The notes under the pieces are model-generated. The model did no database searches and was not told the DNA's origin. It was given only the letters and a program-made list of their open reading frames with translations. A program made the translations under genes and the position numbers. Shown here piece after piece: positions 1 to 9,410 of a stretch of 60,792 nt of DNA. Numbering within the stretch: the first letter of the stretch is position 1; each line of letters opens with the position of its first letter. Source of the DNA: IMCC26256 sp046081705 (GTDB lineage Bacteria > Actinomycetota > Acidimicrobiia > IMCC26256); assembly GCA_046081705.1 (NCBI GenBank), contig JBJTWK010000066.1, positions 1 through 60,792 on the forward strand, given 5' to 3'.

Positions 1-620
1 GCCAGCGCCTCCGGCTCGAGTGCGGCGAGACGCTCGAGGGTCGGTCCGGTCTGCGGTGCCCGGGACATCGCGCCGAACATCGCCTCGGCCTCGACGGCGG
101 GCCCGACCGGGGACTCCGTGCTCGTCGGACCGACCTCACCCATCATCGTGAACAGGTCGCCGCACAGCAGCGTCCGGGTCTCCTCCTCGAACAGGAGCCC
201 TGCGTCCCAACCGTGGGGCACGTGGGGCGTGTCGAGGTAGCGGACCCGGCGGCCGCCGAGGTCGAGGACCTCGCCGTCGACGAGCATCCGGGGCGGCCGA
301 TCGGCCAGGTCCATCACCGACACGAGCGAGCCCGTGAACCCGAAGGCGACCTGCGCGTTCGGCGCCGCCGCGAGCCACTCGTTCATCGCCCCGCACTCGT
401 CGGCCTCGACGTGACCGAACCCGAGCCATCGGAGCCGCTCGACCGGCAGCACCCGCTCGACCGCCTCGCGGACCCCCGCGAAGTGGCTCCGCTGACCGAG
501 GTGGAACAGGAGCGGTTCGTCGGCATCGATGAGGTACTGGTTGAACACCATGTTCGCCTCAGGGCTGAACGTCGAGATGCGGTAGATCCGGTCACGGACC
601 TCGTCGATGGTGGTCGGCAC
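1..620 (-). CDS. MBL-fold metallo-hydrolase, flavodiiron (ODP) type, partial
   Basis: The 3' end lies outside the window; 206 residues are visible. The start is a GTG at 620-618 with GGAGG five bases upstream. The protein carries the H-x-E-x-D metal motif of flavodiiron-type beta-lactamase folds (H70, E72, D74, in the context FGHVEADECG), then H133/H136 in TPHVPHGWD and D155 in LLCGDLFT. This is the set of ligands expected for a di-iron or di-zinc centre. The position after the HxExD aspartate is Glu instead of His. No flavodoxin domain is visible in the part present. The substrate is unknown; members are known as oxygen or NO reductase-like or oxygen-sensing domains. It follows the sulfatase gene on the same strand with a 73-base gap. 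Confidence 0.85.
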   Translation of the reverse strand, partial: MPTTIDEVRDRIYRISTFSPEANMVFNQYLIDADEPLLFHLGQRSHFAGVREAVERVLPVERLRWLGFGHVEADECGAMNEWLAAAPNAQVAFGFTGSLVSVMDLADRPPRMLVDGEVLDLGGRRVRYLDTPHVPHGWDAGLLFEEETRTLLCGDLFTMMGEVGPTSTESPVGPAVEAEAMFGAMSRAPQTGPTLERLAALEPEAL

Positions 621-693
621 GTGAACCTCCGGGGTCGGGCGGGCGGGGACCGCCCGAGCATACGTTCACCCGGTGGCACGAGGACGCGGACGC

Positions 694-3024
694 CTACTGC
701 GTGCGCAGGCCCGCCTGGAGGAGGCCGGCGCGCACGGCGGCGTCCACCGCCGCACCGGGCTCGCTGAGGCGCTCGAGGGTCACGCCGTGGATCTCGGCCG
801 TGCACGGGAAGCCGTGGCGGTAGGGACCGACCGGGGCGCCGGTGTCGACGCCGATGTCGAAGGTCTCGCCGCTCATCGAGAACACGATGGGCACGGTGCG
901 CTCGATCCGCGCGTGGGCGACGGCGGTGCCGTCGACCGTGAGCACGGCCTCGCCGCCGGCCCCGAACCCGCCGTCGGAGTCGAACGTGACCTCGATGGTG
1001 TGCTCACCCGGAGCCAGCGGCTCGGGCGCGGCCACCGTGGTGAACTCGTGGCCGTAGAGGTTGTAGAGGTAGGTGGGTCGCCCGGCGTCGAGGTACACGG
1101 ACCAGCCGGCCATGTTGCCGCCCTGGCAGACGACGACCCCCTCGTCCCCCTCGGCCGTCGCGATCTCGGCGGTGATGCGCCAGGAGCAGTTCTTCAGGTT
1201 CACGACCGACGACTCCGGCATGCGCACGTGGGCCCGGGTGTAGGTCATGCGGTCGAGCCCCCCGACCGGGGCCGGGACCGAATGGTCGCCGTGACGGGGT
1301 GAGGCCACGTCGCGCAACGGGTACACGCCGTGACGCTCGGCCTCCTCGTGGAAGATGCGCTGGAGGTCGGCGAGGATCTCCGGGTGCTCGGCCGCGAGGT
1401 CGACCGCCTGCGAGAAGTCGGTGCGGACGTCGTAGAGCTCCCACACCTCCTGCGGTCCGTCGAACGCATATCCCTGCAGGCGGATCCACGGCAGACGACC
1501 GTGGAAGCAGGCCGCCACCCACCCGTCGTGGTAGATCGCGCGGTTGCCGAGGATCTCGAAGTACTGCGTGGTGCGCGTGCTCGGGCCGTCCGCGTCGAAC
1601 GAGTAGTCCATCGGTACACCGTCGATCGGCATCTGCTCGATGCCGTTCACCCGGGTCGGCACCTCGATCCCGGCGGCCGCGTAGATGGTGGGCGCGAGGT
1701 CCACGACGTGGTGGAACTGCGTGCGCAGGGCCCCGGCGTCGGTGATGCGTCGCGGCCACGAGACGGCCAGGCCGTTGCGCGTTCCCCCGAAGTGTGAGGC
1801 GACCTGCTTCATCCACTTGAACGGGGCGTCGAGGGCCCAGGCCCACCCGACGTTGAAGTGGTTCTCGCAGCGCGCGGTCCCGAAGTCGTCGATGTGCTCG
1901 AGCAACCACTCGGGCTCCTCGTGCACCCCGTTCTGGAACGACGGGGCGCTCCACGCGCCGTGGATCGTGCCCTCCGCGGAGGCTCCGTTGTCGCCCGTGA
2001 TGTAGATGACGAGCGTGTCCTCACCGAGTCCGAGTTCGTCGATCGCATCGACGACCCGCCCGATCTGCGCGTCGGTGTGCGCCAGGAATCCGGCGAAGCA
2101 CTCCATGAGCCGCGTGGCGACCGGCCGGTACCGATCGGGGTAGTCGTCCCAGGCCGGGATCTGCTCGGGGCGTTCGGTGAGGGCCGTGCCCTCGGGGATC
2201 ACACCGAGTTCGAGTTGGTGGGCGTGGATGTCGCGGCGCAGCGCGTCCCACCCGTCGTCGAACGCACCGGCGAACCGGTCGATCCACTCGCGGGGCGCAT
2301 GGTGCGGCGCGTGCACGGCCGGCGTGGCGAAGTAGCAGAAGAACGGACGGTCCGGCGCGGCGGCGTGGTGGCGCTGGATCCAGGTGATCGCCTGATCGGC
2401 GAGGTCCTCGGTGAGGTGGTAGCCGTCCCGACCCTCGTGCGGCGCGATCGGCGTGGTCTGGTCGTGGACCGCGGGCTCCCACTGCGAGGACTCCGCGCCG
2501 AGGATGCCGTAGAAGCGATCGAACCCCATGCCGGTCGGCCAGCGGTCGAACGGGCCCGCCGGACCCTGCTCCCACAGCGGGGTGAGGTGCCACTTGCCGA
2601 ACGCGCCCGTGGCGTACCCGTTGAGGCGCAGCACCTGCGCGACCGTCGCAGCCTCGGGCGGGATCGCGGAGTCGTAGCCCGGGAACGAGTTCGCGATCTC
2701 GGTGATGCCGCCCATGTGCACCGCGTGGTGCTGTCGGCCGGTCAGGAGCGCGGCGCGGGTCGGCGAACACAGCGCCGTGGTGTGGAAGCGGTTGTAGGTG
2801 AGGCCGCGGTCGGCGACGCGTTGGAACGCCGGGGTCGGCACCGGTCCACCGAAGGTGGAGAACGAGCCGAACCCCACGTCGTCGAGCATGACGACGAGGA
2901 CGTTCGGCGCCCCGGCGGGCGCACCGTCGCGCTCGAGCCGCCGCGGGGTCGCGTCGGAGATGAGCCGAGCGATCTCGCCGGTGAAGGGTGGCGTCGGGCG
3001 GGGCAGTGCCGGGCCGTCGCTCAC
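694..3024 (-). CDS. Arylsulfatase (formylglycine-dependent sulfatase)
   Basis: A 776-residue sulfatase of the long actinobacterial type (mycobacterial AtsD-like length). The N-terminal metal-binding MLDDVGFG motif is near residues 47-52. The signature CSPTRAALLTGR starts at C86, the cysteine that a formylglycine-generating enzyme must oxidise; that enzyme is not in this window. Later metal-site residues such as the TGDNG segment are present. The last 150 residues form an additional beta-rich domain. No signal peptide is evident, so it is probably cytoplasmic, cleaving sulfate esters. The start chosen is a GTG overlapping the upstream stop as GTGA, giving translational coupling to the alkylsulfatase-like gene. 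The two genes form a likely sulfate-ester scavenging operon. Confidence 0.92.
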   Translation of the reverse strand: MSDGPALPRPTPPFTGEIARLISDATPRRLERDGAPAGAPNVLVVMLDDVGFGSFSTFGGPVPTPAFQRVADRGLTYNRFHTTALCSPTRAALLTGRQHHAVHMGGITEIANSFPGYDSAIPPEAATVAQVLRLNGYATGAFGKWHLTPLWEQGPAGPFDRWPTGMGFDRFYGILGAESSQWEPAVHDQTTPIAPHEGRDGYHLTEDLADQAITWIQRHHAAAPDRPFFCYFATPAVHAPHHAPREWIDRFAGAFDDGWDALRRDIHAHQLELGVIPEGTALTERPEQIPAWDDYPDRYRPVATRLMECFAGFLAHTDAQIGRVVDAIDELGLGEDTLVIYITGDNGASAEGTIHGAWSAPSFQNGVHEEPEWLLEHIDDFGTARCENHFNVGWAWALDAPFKWMKQVASHFGGTRNGLAVSWPRRITDAGALRTQFHHVVDLAPTIYAAAGIEVPTRVNGIEQMPIDGVPMDYSFDADGPSTRTTQYFEILGNRAIYHDGWVAACFHGRLPWIRLQGYAFDGPQEVWELYDVRTDFSQAVDLAAEHPEILADLQRIFHEEAERHGVYPLRDVASPRHGDHSVPAPVGGLDRMTYTRAHVRMPESSVVNLKNCSWRITAEIATAEGDEGVVVCQGGNMAGWSVYLDAGRPTYLYNLYGHEFTTVAAPEPLAPGEHTIEVTFDSDGGFGAGGEAVLTVDGTAVAHARIERTVPIVFSMSGETFDIGVDTGAPVGPYRHGFPCTAEIHGVTLERLSEPGAAVDAAVRAGLLQAGLRTQ

Positions 3025-4751
3025 GCGAACCCCGGGAGGTCGATCGCGCCGAGCGCCGCGCACACGGCCGCGGCGTCCCCTTCGATCGTCACCCCGCCGG
3101 CGGCGAGCTCCTCGGCGAGGGTCGTGCGGCCGGCGAGGATCTCGGCCCAGATCGCGCGGGTCGTCGAGGCCGTGGCGTCGGCTCCGGTGCCGTCGGTCGG
3201 AACGGCGACGTGGTTGCGCAGGTGGAGCCCCGTCCGTTCCCCGTCGAGGATCACGGCGACGTGCAGGTCGACGCCCGCGAGCCGATCGGGATCGACGAGC
3301 ACCCGCAGGATGTGCACCGCACCGTCGACGGGACCAGCGAGCACCTGGGCGCGGTTGATGCGGTGGGTACGGAACCGGGACAGGTCACCGACGCCCTCGA
3401 GGTCCCGGGCCCGGGTGATGCACCAGTTCCGGATGTTCGCGGCCGTCGTGCGCCGGGCGACGGTGCGCAGCGCGTCGGCGAGCAGCTGACGATCGCCCTG
3501 GTCCGCCCCGTCGGCGGCCACGAGGATGCCGGCGAGTTCGAGCGCCCAGCGGAGGTCCTCGGTCTCGAGCGCTCCCCGGACCCGGGCCCGCACCGCGTCG
3601 ACCCCGCCCATCGCCTCGATCATCCGGGCCGAGCGCGCGGCCGGTGCGTGCGGGAAGAGCTCGGCCGGATCGCCGTCGAAGAACCCGAACAGGCCGCTGC
3701 GGATCTGGCGCGTGTGGTGCTCGACCACGCCGTAGAGCTGCGCGGTGAGGTGGTCGTCATCGAAGGACTCCGGGAGCACGACGAGGTGCGCGAGCTCCGG
3801 TCCGGTCGCACCGCGGTTCGTGTGCCGCACCGTCTGATCCCAGAGGAACTGGATGGCGTCGCGCGCCCGCGTGACCCGGACACCGACGTCCGGACCCGAC
3901 AGCGGCGGGCCGTGCGTGGCGATGAGGTGGTCGGCGCCGAGGCTGCGCAGGTGGTCGATGCCGGTCAGCAGCACCCGCGGGTCGCGGTACTCCTCGCCGC
4001 GGATCGCGTAGACGTTGAAGAGGACCGGCCACACGAGGTTGTGCACGGCGACCCCGAGTGCCGGGAACCAGTAGGTCACCGAGTCGTCGGCGTCGGATGG
4101 CGCGAGGGTCACCTCCACCTCGAGACCGGCGACGTGCAACGTGGTGTCGGCGTCGAACGTGTGGGTCGGGGCGAGGTACCCCTGGGTGAACGGCGCGTGC
4201 TCGGCGTTGTGCCACGCGAGGCCGAGCCCGACGTTCACCGTGCCGTCCTCGCCCTCGGTCGGCATCACGATGGCGAACTGCTCGACGAGGCCGCGGGCGT
4301 AGGCGGGGCCGATCTCGCCGCCGGCGCGGCTGCGGTTCGCGTCGATCCTCGCGTGGCCCCAGATCGGGAACGCCGCCGCGGCGGCCTCGCCCCGGGTGGC
4401 CACCACTTCGTCGAGCACGGCCTGGGTGCCGGTCACGTAGTGGAAGTGGGTGAGCAGCACGGCCACGATCGGCTCGTCGGTGACCGCACGCAGCTCGGCG
4501 AGCGCCGCCCGCATCTCCTCGATCGACTCCCCGGTGTCGATCGCGATGATCCCCTCGGGCCCGCGCACGAACGACTGATTCGACAGGCCGTTGCCCACGA
4601 GGGTCCACGCGTGGTCGCCCACGGCGTGGAAGCGCCGGGCGAGCCGGTCCGACTGGGCGACGTGGGCCTCGTGGGCCCGCCGGCCCTGGGTGTCGGTGAC
4701 CGTGCGTCGGTCGTCGGGCTCGAAGGATCGGGGCGCTCGCATCGTCGTCAC
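3021..4751 (-). CDS. Alkylsulfatase-like MBL-fold hydrolase
   Basis: The 576-residue protein has the three-domain layout of SdsA1/BDS1 alkylsulfatases: an N-terminal beta-lactamase fold (about 40-370), the alkylsulfatase dimerisation helices (about 400-470, around ARMIEAMGGVDAVRAR) and a C-terminal SCP2-like domain. ATHGPP near 295 is the usual conserved loop. The metal motif is odd: families carry THSHxDH, here it is THFHYVTG, so the Asp and second His of the second metal site are replaced by V106 and T107. The start is a GTG at 4751 because TAGTGT lies 8 bases upstream (leaderless pattern); a GTG at 4763 is possible. Alkyl-sulfate cleavage is therefore a family inference and the metal content is uncertain. 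Confidence 0.8.
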   Translation of the reverse strand: MTTMRAPRSFEPDDRRTVTDTQGRRAHEAHVAQSDRLARRFHAVGDHAWTLVGNGLSNQSFVRGPEGIIAIDTGESIEEMRAALAELRAVTDEPIVAVLLTHFHYVTGTQAVLDEVVATRGEAAAAAFPIWGHARIDANRSRAGGEIGPAYARGLVEQFAIVMPTEGEDGTVNVGLGLAWHNAEHAPFTQGYLAPTHTFDADTTLHVAGLEVEVTLAPSDADDSVTYWFPALGVAVHNLVWPVLFNVYAIRGEEYRDPRVLLTGIDHLRSLGADHLIATHGPPLSGPDVGVRVTRARDAIQFLWDQTVRHTNRGATGPELAHLVVLPESFDDDHLTAQLYGVVEHHTRQIRSGLFGFFDGDPAELFPHAPAARSARMIEAMGGVDAVRARVRGALETEDLRWALELAGILVAADGADQGDRQLLADALRTVARRTTAANIRNWCITRARDLEGVGDLSRFRTHRINRAQVLAGPVDGAVHILRVLVDPDRLAGVDLHVAVILDGERTGLHLRNHVAVPTDGTGADATASTTRAIWAEILAGRTTLAEELAAGGVTIEGDAAAVCAALGAIDLPGFA

Positions 4752-4759
4752 GGGGCGGG

Positions 4760-4765
4760 ACACTA
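4760..4765 (-). promoter_or_regulatory. Putative -10 box TAGTGT for the sulfatase operon
   Basis: TAGTGT ends 8 bases before the GTG at 4751, with no Shine-Dalgarno between them. This fits a leaderless transcript separate from the haem operon upstream. Confidence 0.45.
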
Positions 4766-4788
4766 GGGCCGACCCGTCCCCGGATGCA

Positions 4789-6063
4789 TCAGAGCGCGGC
4801 GGCGGCCTCGTGGGCGATGGCGATCGTACGGTCGATCTCGTCGTCGGTGTGGGCGAGCGACGGGAAGAGCGTCTCGTAGCCGCTCGGGGCGAACCACACG
4901 CCGCGATCGAGCAGGCCGTGGAAGAGCTGCGCGTACCGGTCGTGGTCCGCGGTCTGGGCCTCGGCGTAGTTCGTGATCGGCGTGGCCGAGAGGAACATGC
5001 CGACGAGGGTGCCCGCCTGCGTCACCTGCATCGGCAGCCCGGCGTCCGCGAACGCGGTGCGCAGGCCGTCGGCGAGGCGAGCCGCCTTCGCCTCCAGCGT
5101 GACGTACGCCGCCGCGTCGAGGTGGGCGAGCACCGCGAGCCCGGCCGCAGTGGCGAGCGGGTTCCCGGAGAGCGTTCCCGCCTGGTACACGGGACCGAGC
5201 GGGGCGAGGTGGTCCATCACCTCGGCCGGTCCGCCGACGACCGCGAGCGGGAGTCCGCCGCCCACGACCTTGCCGAACACCGAGACGTCGGGCCGGATGC
5301 CGAAGCGCTCCTGCGCGCCGCCCCGGGCGACGCGGAAGCCGGTGATGACCTCGTCGAACACGAGTATGGCGCCCGTGCGGTCGCAGCGCTCCCGCAACGC
5401 CTCGAGGTAGCCGGGCGCGGGCGGGACGAGGCCCATGTTCGCGGCGATCGGCTCGACGAGGATCGCGGCGAGGTCGGCCGCGTGCTCGTCGAGCGCTCGG
5501 TCGAGCGCGACGAGGTCGTTGAACGGCACGACGACCGTGTCGGCCACCGCGCCCTCGGTCACGCCGGCCGAACCCGGGATGCCGAGCGTGGCGATGCCGC
5601 TGCCCGCGGCCACGAGCAGTGCGTCGAGGTGGCCGTGGTAGCAGCCCGCGAACTTGATGACCTTCGAACGACCCGTGGCGCCGCGGGCGAGGCGCACCGC
5701 GGTCATCGCGCCCTCGGTGCCGCTCGAGACCATGCGCACCTTCTCGACGGAGTCGACGCGCGCCACGATCTCCTCGGCGAGCAGCGCCTCACGCTCGGTC
5801 GGCGCGCCGTACGAGGTGCCGGCGGTCGCGGCCCGTTGCACGGCATCGATGACGTCCGGGTGTGCGTGGCCGAGGATCGACGCGCCCCACGACTGCACGA
5901 AGTCGAGGTAGGTGGTGCCGTCGGCGTCGGTGATGGTCGAACCCTGCGCCGACCGCACGAAGAACGGCGTGCCGCCGACCGAGCGGAACGAGCGCACCGG
6001 CGAGTTGACCCCGCCCGGGATGACCGCCTGGGCGCGGGCGAAGAGGTCCTCGTTACGGCTCAT
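4789..6063 (-). CDS. hemL: Glutamate-1-semialdehyde 2,1-aminomutase
   Basis: Converts glutamate-1-semialdehyde to 5-aminolaevulinate, the second step of the C5 pathway begun by HemA in the same operon. The 424 residues match the usual length. The start is the ATG in MSRNEDLFARAQ, whose first bases overlap the hemB stop (ATGA). PGGVNSPVRSF opens the protein as in known HemL proteins; the PLP lysine is K265 in SVFGKVVGGG, and the FDEVITGFR segment near 237 provides the PLP-contacting Asp. It is the last gene of the tetrapyrrole operon; the next gene downstream has its own promoter-like box. Confidence 0.97.
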   Translation of the reverse strand: MSRNEDLFARAQAVIPGGVNSPVRSFRSVGGTPFFVRSAQGSTITDADGTTYLDFVQSWGASILGHAHPDVIDAVQRAATAGTSYGAPTEREALLAEEIVARVDSVEKVRMVSSGTEGAMTAVRLARGATGRSKVIKFAGCYHGHLDALLVAAGSGIATLGIPGSAGVTEGAVADTVVVPFNDLVALDRALDEHAADLAAILVEPIAANMGLVPPAPGYLEALRERCDRTGAILVFDEVITGFRVARGGAQERFGIRPDVSVFGKVVGGGLPLAVVGGPAEVMDHLAPLGPVYQAGTLSGNPLATAAGLAVLAHLDAAAYVTLEAKAARLADGLRTAFADAGLPMQVTQAGTLVGMFLSATPITNYAEAQTADHDRYAQLFHGLLDRGVWFAPSGYETLFPSLAHTDDEIDRTIAIAHEAAAAL

Positions 6064-7040
6064 GCGCCGAGCGTCTCGGCCACCTCGCGGGCGAGGTACG
6101 TGAGGATGCAGTCGGCGCCCGCCCGCTTGATGGCGAGCAGGTGCTCGAGCGCGACGGCGTCGCCGTCGATCCAGCCGTTCGCCGCGGCGGCCTTCACCAT
6201 CGCGTACTCGCCGCTCACGTGGTACGCCGCGACGGGGACGTCGAACGCGGCGCGCAGCGTGCTGATGACGTCGAGGTAGGCGACGGCGGGCTTCACCATC
6301 ACCATGTCGGCGCCCTCCTCGATGTCGAGGGCGGTCTCCTCGATCGCCTCGCGCGCGTTGCCCGGCTGCATCTGGTACCCGCGTCGGTCCCCGAACTGCG
6401 GCGCGCACTCGGCCGCGTCGCGGAACGGGCCGTAGAGCGCCGAGGCGTACTTGGCGGAGTAGGCGAGGATCGCGGTATCGGCGTGCCCCGAGGTGTCGAG
6501 CGCGGCCCGGATGGCCCCGACCTGACCGTCCATCATCCCGCTCGGCGCGATGACGTCCGCCCCGGCGTCGGCCTGCGAGATGGCGATCGACGCGTACCGC
6601 TCGAGCGTCGCGTCGTTGTCGACCACACCGTCGGGCCGCAGGATGCCGCAGTGCCCGTGGTCGGTGAACTCGTCGAGGCAGTCGTCGGTCATGATGACGA
6701 GCGCGTCGCCCACGGCGTCGCGGATGGAGCGCACGGCGGTCTGCACCACGCCGTCGGCCCGGTCGGCGCCACTGCCCCGGCCGTCCTTCTCCTCGGGCAC
6801 CCCGAAGAGGATGAGGGCGGGCACGCCGAGATCGGCGAGGGCCCGGGCCTCGGCGGTGACGCTGGCGACCGTGTGCTGGGCGACGCCGGGCATGGAGGCG
6901 ACGGGCTCGGGCGCCTCGATGCCCTCCTTCACGAAGAGCGGCGCGACGAGGTCGTCGACGGAGAGTCGGGTCTCGGCGACGAGGCGCCGCATCGCCGGGG
7001 TCGTGCGCAGCCGGCGCGGCCGGCGCTCGGGGAAGGCCAT
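6060..7040 (-). CDS. hemB: Porphobilinogen synthase (delta-aminolaevulinate dehydratase)
   Basis: Condenses two 5-aminolaevulinate molecules into porphobilinogen. 326 residues. The two catalytic lysines are K197 (AYSAKYAS) and K250 (MVMVKPAV). The metal loop reads DDCLDEFTDHGHCG: the first and third zinc cysteines (C121, C131) are kept but the second is Asp123, an intermediate between the three-cysteine zinc type and the metal-free Asp type. The start is the ATG at 7040, ten bases after the cobA/hemD stop. It overlaps hemL by four bases. No good Shine-Dalgarno was seen, so coupling within the operon is likely. Confidence 0.97.
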   Translation of the reverse strand: MAFPERRPRRLRTTPAMRRLVAETRLSVDDLVAPLFVKEGIEAPEPVASMPGVAQHTVASVTAEARALADLGVPALILFGVPEEKDGRGSGADRADGVVQTAVRSIRDAVGDALVIMTDDCLDEFTDHGHCGILRPDGVVDNDATLERYASIAISQADAGADVIAPSGMMDGQVGAIRAALDTSGHADTAILAYSAKYASALYGPFRDAAECAPQFGDRRGYQMQPGNAREAIEETALDIEEGADMVMVKPAVAYLDVISTLRAAFDVPVAAYHVSGEYAMVKAAAANGWIDGDAVALEHLLAIKRAGADCILTYLAREVAETLGA

Positions 7041-7050
7041 GGGGGCGAGG

Positions 7051-8526
7051 CTACCGCTCGGCCCGCGAGCCCCACCACGCCAGGACCTCGGCCACGACAC
7101 CGTCGATCGTGTGCTCGGCGGCCTCGGCGTCGACGCGCCAGCCGAGCTCGGTCGCGGTCCCGGACGTGATCGGTCCGATCGACACGACGGTCGGCTGCGG
7201 GTCGGGCACGCCGCCGAGCACGTCGGTGAGGTTCTTCACGGTCGACGACGACGTGAACGTGATGAGGTCGACCTCACCCGCGCACACCTGCTCGACGAGC
7301 GCGGCGTCGGGCTCGGGCCGGACCGTGCGGTACACCGGCAGCACGTCGACCGCGTAGCCCCGCCCACGGAGGCCGTCAGGGAGGACGTCGCGTGCCTCGG
7401 CGGCCCGGGCGACGATCGCGCGGGCACCGGGGGACACCGGCGCCGGCAGGGCCTCGAGCAGCGACTCGGCGATGAAGCGCTCGGGGATCACATCCGCGAC
7501 CACCCCGAACGCGGCGAGCGCCTGCGCGGTACCGGGGCCGATCGCGCCGACGCGCACGCCGGCGAGCGCCCGGGCGTCGAGGCCGTGCGCGTGCAGGCCT
7601 CGGGCGAAGAAGCCGTCGACCCCGTTGGGCGAGGTGAACAGCAGCCACTCGACCCCGGCGAGGTCCGGCGCCGGCACGTCGACCGGCTCGATCGCAATGG
7701 TCGGGAGTTCGATCACCTGGGCCCCGAGGGTCTCGAGGCGTTCGCGCAGACCGCTCGCCTGCTCGCGGGCCCGGGTGACCACCACACGCGCGCCGAGCAG
7801 CGGGCGTTGCTCGAACCACGGGAAGTCGAGCGCGGCGACATCGCCGATGACGATCGCGCTCGGCGCGCGGATCCCGGCGTCGGGCGCCTCGGCGAGCGTG
7901 GTGCGCACCGTCGTCTGCTCGGGCCGCGTGCCGTAGCGCACCGCAGCGACCGGGGTCTCCGGGGCCCGGCCACCCTCGATGAGCAGGCGCGAGATCTCAC
8001 GCAGGTGCCCGGCGCCCATGAGCACGACGAGCGTGCCACCCGCCTTGGCGAGCGCGCCCCAGTCGACGTCGGTGCGGCCCTTGGCCGGATCCTCATGGCC
8101 GGTGACGATCGTGACGTGGGTCGAGACCTTGCGGTGGGTGACCGGCACGCCCGCGTACGCCGCCGCGGCGATCGCGCTCGTCACCCCCGGCACCACCTCG
8201 AACGGCACGTCGGCGGCGATGAGCGACTCGGCCTCCTCACCGCCCCGGCCGAACACGAAGGGGTCGCCGCCCTTGAGGCGGACGACCTCGAGCCCCTGGG
8301 ACCCGCGGTCGACGAGCACCTGGTTGATGCCGTCCTGGGTCATGGCCACGTCACCCGGCGCCTTGCCGACGTCGACGAACTCGGCGTCGCGCGGGGCGAG
8401 CGAGAGGAGGGAGGGGTGGGCGAGCCGGTCGTAGACGACGACCTGCGCGCGCGCCAGCAGCGCGGCCCCGCGCTGGGTGAGGAGGCCCGGATCGCCCGGG
8501 CCGGCGCCGACGAGGTACACGGTCAC
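7051..8526 (-). CDS. Fused uroporphyrinogen-III C-methyltransferase / uroporphyrinogen-III synthase
   Basis: A 491-residue bifunctional protein. Residues 1 to about 245 are a SUMT (CobA) domain with VYLVGAGPGDPGLLT at the N-terminus and VVRLKGGDPFVFGRGGEE near 75-92; it methylates uroporphyrinogen III to precorrin-2 using SAM. Residues about 250-491 are the HemD domain, with FTSPNGVDGFF and FTSSSTVKN segments typical of uroporphyrinogen-III synthase. The fusion joins the closing of the macrocycle to the entry of the sirohaem/cobalamin branch. The GTG start overlaps the hemC stop (GTGA). The sirohaem dehydrogenase at the head of the operon would use its product. Confidence 0.96.
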   Translation of the reverse strand: MTVYLVGAGPGDPGLLTQRGAALLARAQVVVYDRLAHPSLLSLAPRDAEFVDVGKAPGDVAMTQDGINQVLVDRGSQGLEVVRLKGGDPFVFGRGGEEAESLIAADVPFEVVPGVTSAIAAAAYAGVPVTHRKVSTHVTIVTGHEDPAKGRTDVDWGALAKAGGTLVVLMGAGHLREISRLLIEGGRAPETPVAAVRYGTRPEQTTVRTTLAEAPDAGIRAPSAIVIGDVAALDFPWFEQRPLLGARVVVTRAREQASGLRERLETLGAQVIELPTIAIEPVDVPAPDLAGVEWLLFTSPNGVDGFFARGLHAHGLDARALAGVRVGAIGPGTAQALAAFGVVADVIPERFIAESLLEALPAPVSPGARAIVARAAEARDVLPDGLRGRGYAVDVLPVYRTVRPEPDAALVEQVCAGEVDLITFTSSSTVKNLTDVLGGVPDPQPTVVSIGPITSGTATELGWRVDAEAAEHTIDGVVAEVLAWWGSRAER

Positions 8527-9410
8527 GGTCGGTGAGTCTCCACCAAGCGGTCGGCGAGCCTCCGACCGAGCGCCTCGGGGTCGGCATCGGCGTCCGTGGC
8601 CCGGCGCAGCGCCGAGCCGTTGGGCTCGGCGACGAGCGCCTCCATCCGCACGGTGGCGCCATCGAGCACTGCGAGCGCCCCCACCGGCAGGTCGCACCCG
8701 CCGCCGAGGGCCCCGAGGAACGCCCGCTCCGCCGCCACCGCCCGGTGGATCTCCGGGTCGTCGATCGCGGCCAGCGCGGCGAGGGCGGTGTCGTCGTCAG
8801 CCCGACACTCCACCGCGAGCGCACCCTGCGCGACCTGGGGCAGCAGCACCGACGGCTCGAGTCGCTCGGCGATGCGGTCGGCGAGGTCGAGGCGGTCGAG
8901 CGCCGCTGCGGCCACGACCACCGCATCGACGTCGTCCGCCCTCGCGAGGCGCGTCGCCATGTTGCCGCGGAGTTCGACGAACGTGAGATCGGGTCGCCGC
9001 GCGGCGAGTTGCACCCGTCGCCGCACCGACCCGGTGGCCACGGTCGCACCAGTCGGCAGCCCGTCGAGGGTCGATCCCACCAGCGCGTCGCGCACATCGG
9101 CCCGCTCCGGGAACGCACCGAGCACGAGACCGTCGGGCGTGATCGCAGGCAGGTCCTTGGCGGAGTGCACCGCGAGGTCCGCATCACCCCGCAGGACCGC
9201 CTCCTGCACCTCCTTCACGAACACGCCGGTGCCGCCCATCGCATGGATCGGGCTCGTGAGATCGCGGTCGCCCGCCGTCTCGACGATGACGAGTTCGGCC
9301 GCGGCGCCGGTGCGCTCGAGCAGCAGCGCAGCGACGCGTTCGGCCTGCCAGCGCGCCAGCGCGGAGCCGCGGGTCGCGATGCGGAGGGGGCCGCCCGACG
9401 GGCCCGCCAT
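8523..9410 (-). CDS. hemC: Hydroxymethylbilane synthase
   Basis: Polymerises four porphobilinogen units into hydroxymethylbilane. About 295 residues, slightly short for the family. RIATRGSALA opens the protein, HSAKDLP is near residue 83-89, and the dipyrromethane cofactor cysteine is C239 in GGGCDLPVG. The start is the ATG at 9410, which overlaps the hemA stop (TGATG); an in-frame GTG at 9413 directly precedes it and cannot be excluded. The gene overlaps the cobA/hemD start by four bases, so expression is tightly coupled. Confidence 0.97.
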   Translation of the reverse strand: MAGPSGGPLRIATRGSALARWQAERVAALLLERTGAAAELVIVETAGDRDLTSPIHAMGGTGVFVKEVQEAVLRGDADLAVHSAKDLPAITPDGLVLGAFPERADVRDALVGSTLDGLPTGATVATGSVRRRVQLAARRPDLTFVELRGNMATRLARADDVDAVVVAAAALDRLDLADRIAERLEPSVLLPQVAQGALAVECRADDDTALAALAAIDDPEIHRAVAAERAFLGALGGGCDLPVGALAVLDGATVRMEALVAEPNGSALRRATDADADPEALGRRLADRLVETHRP

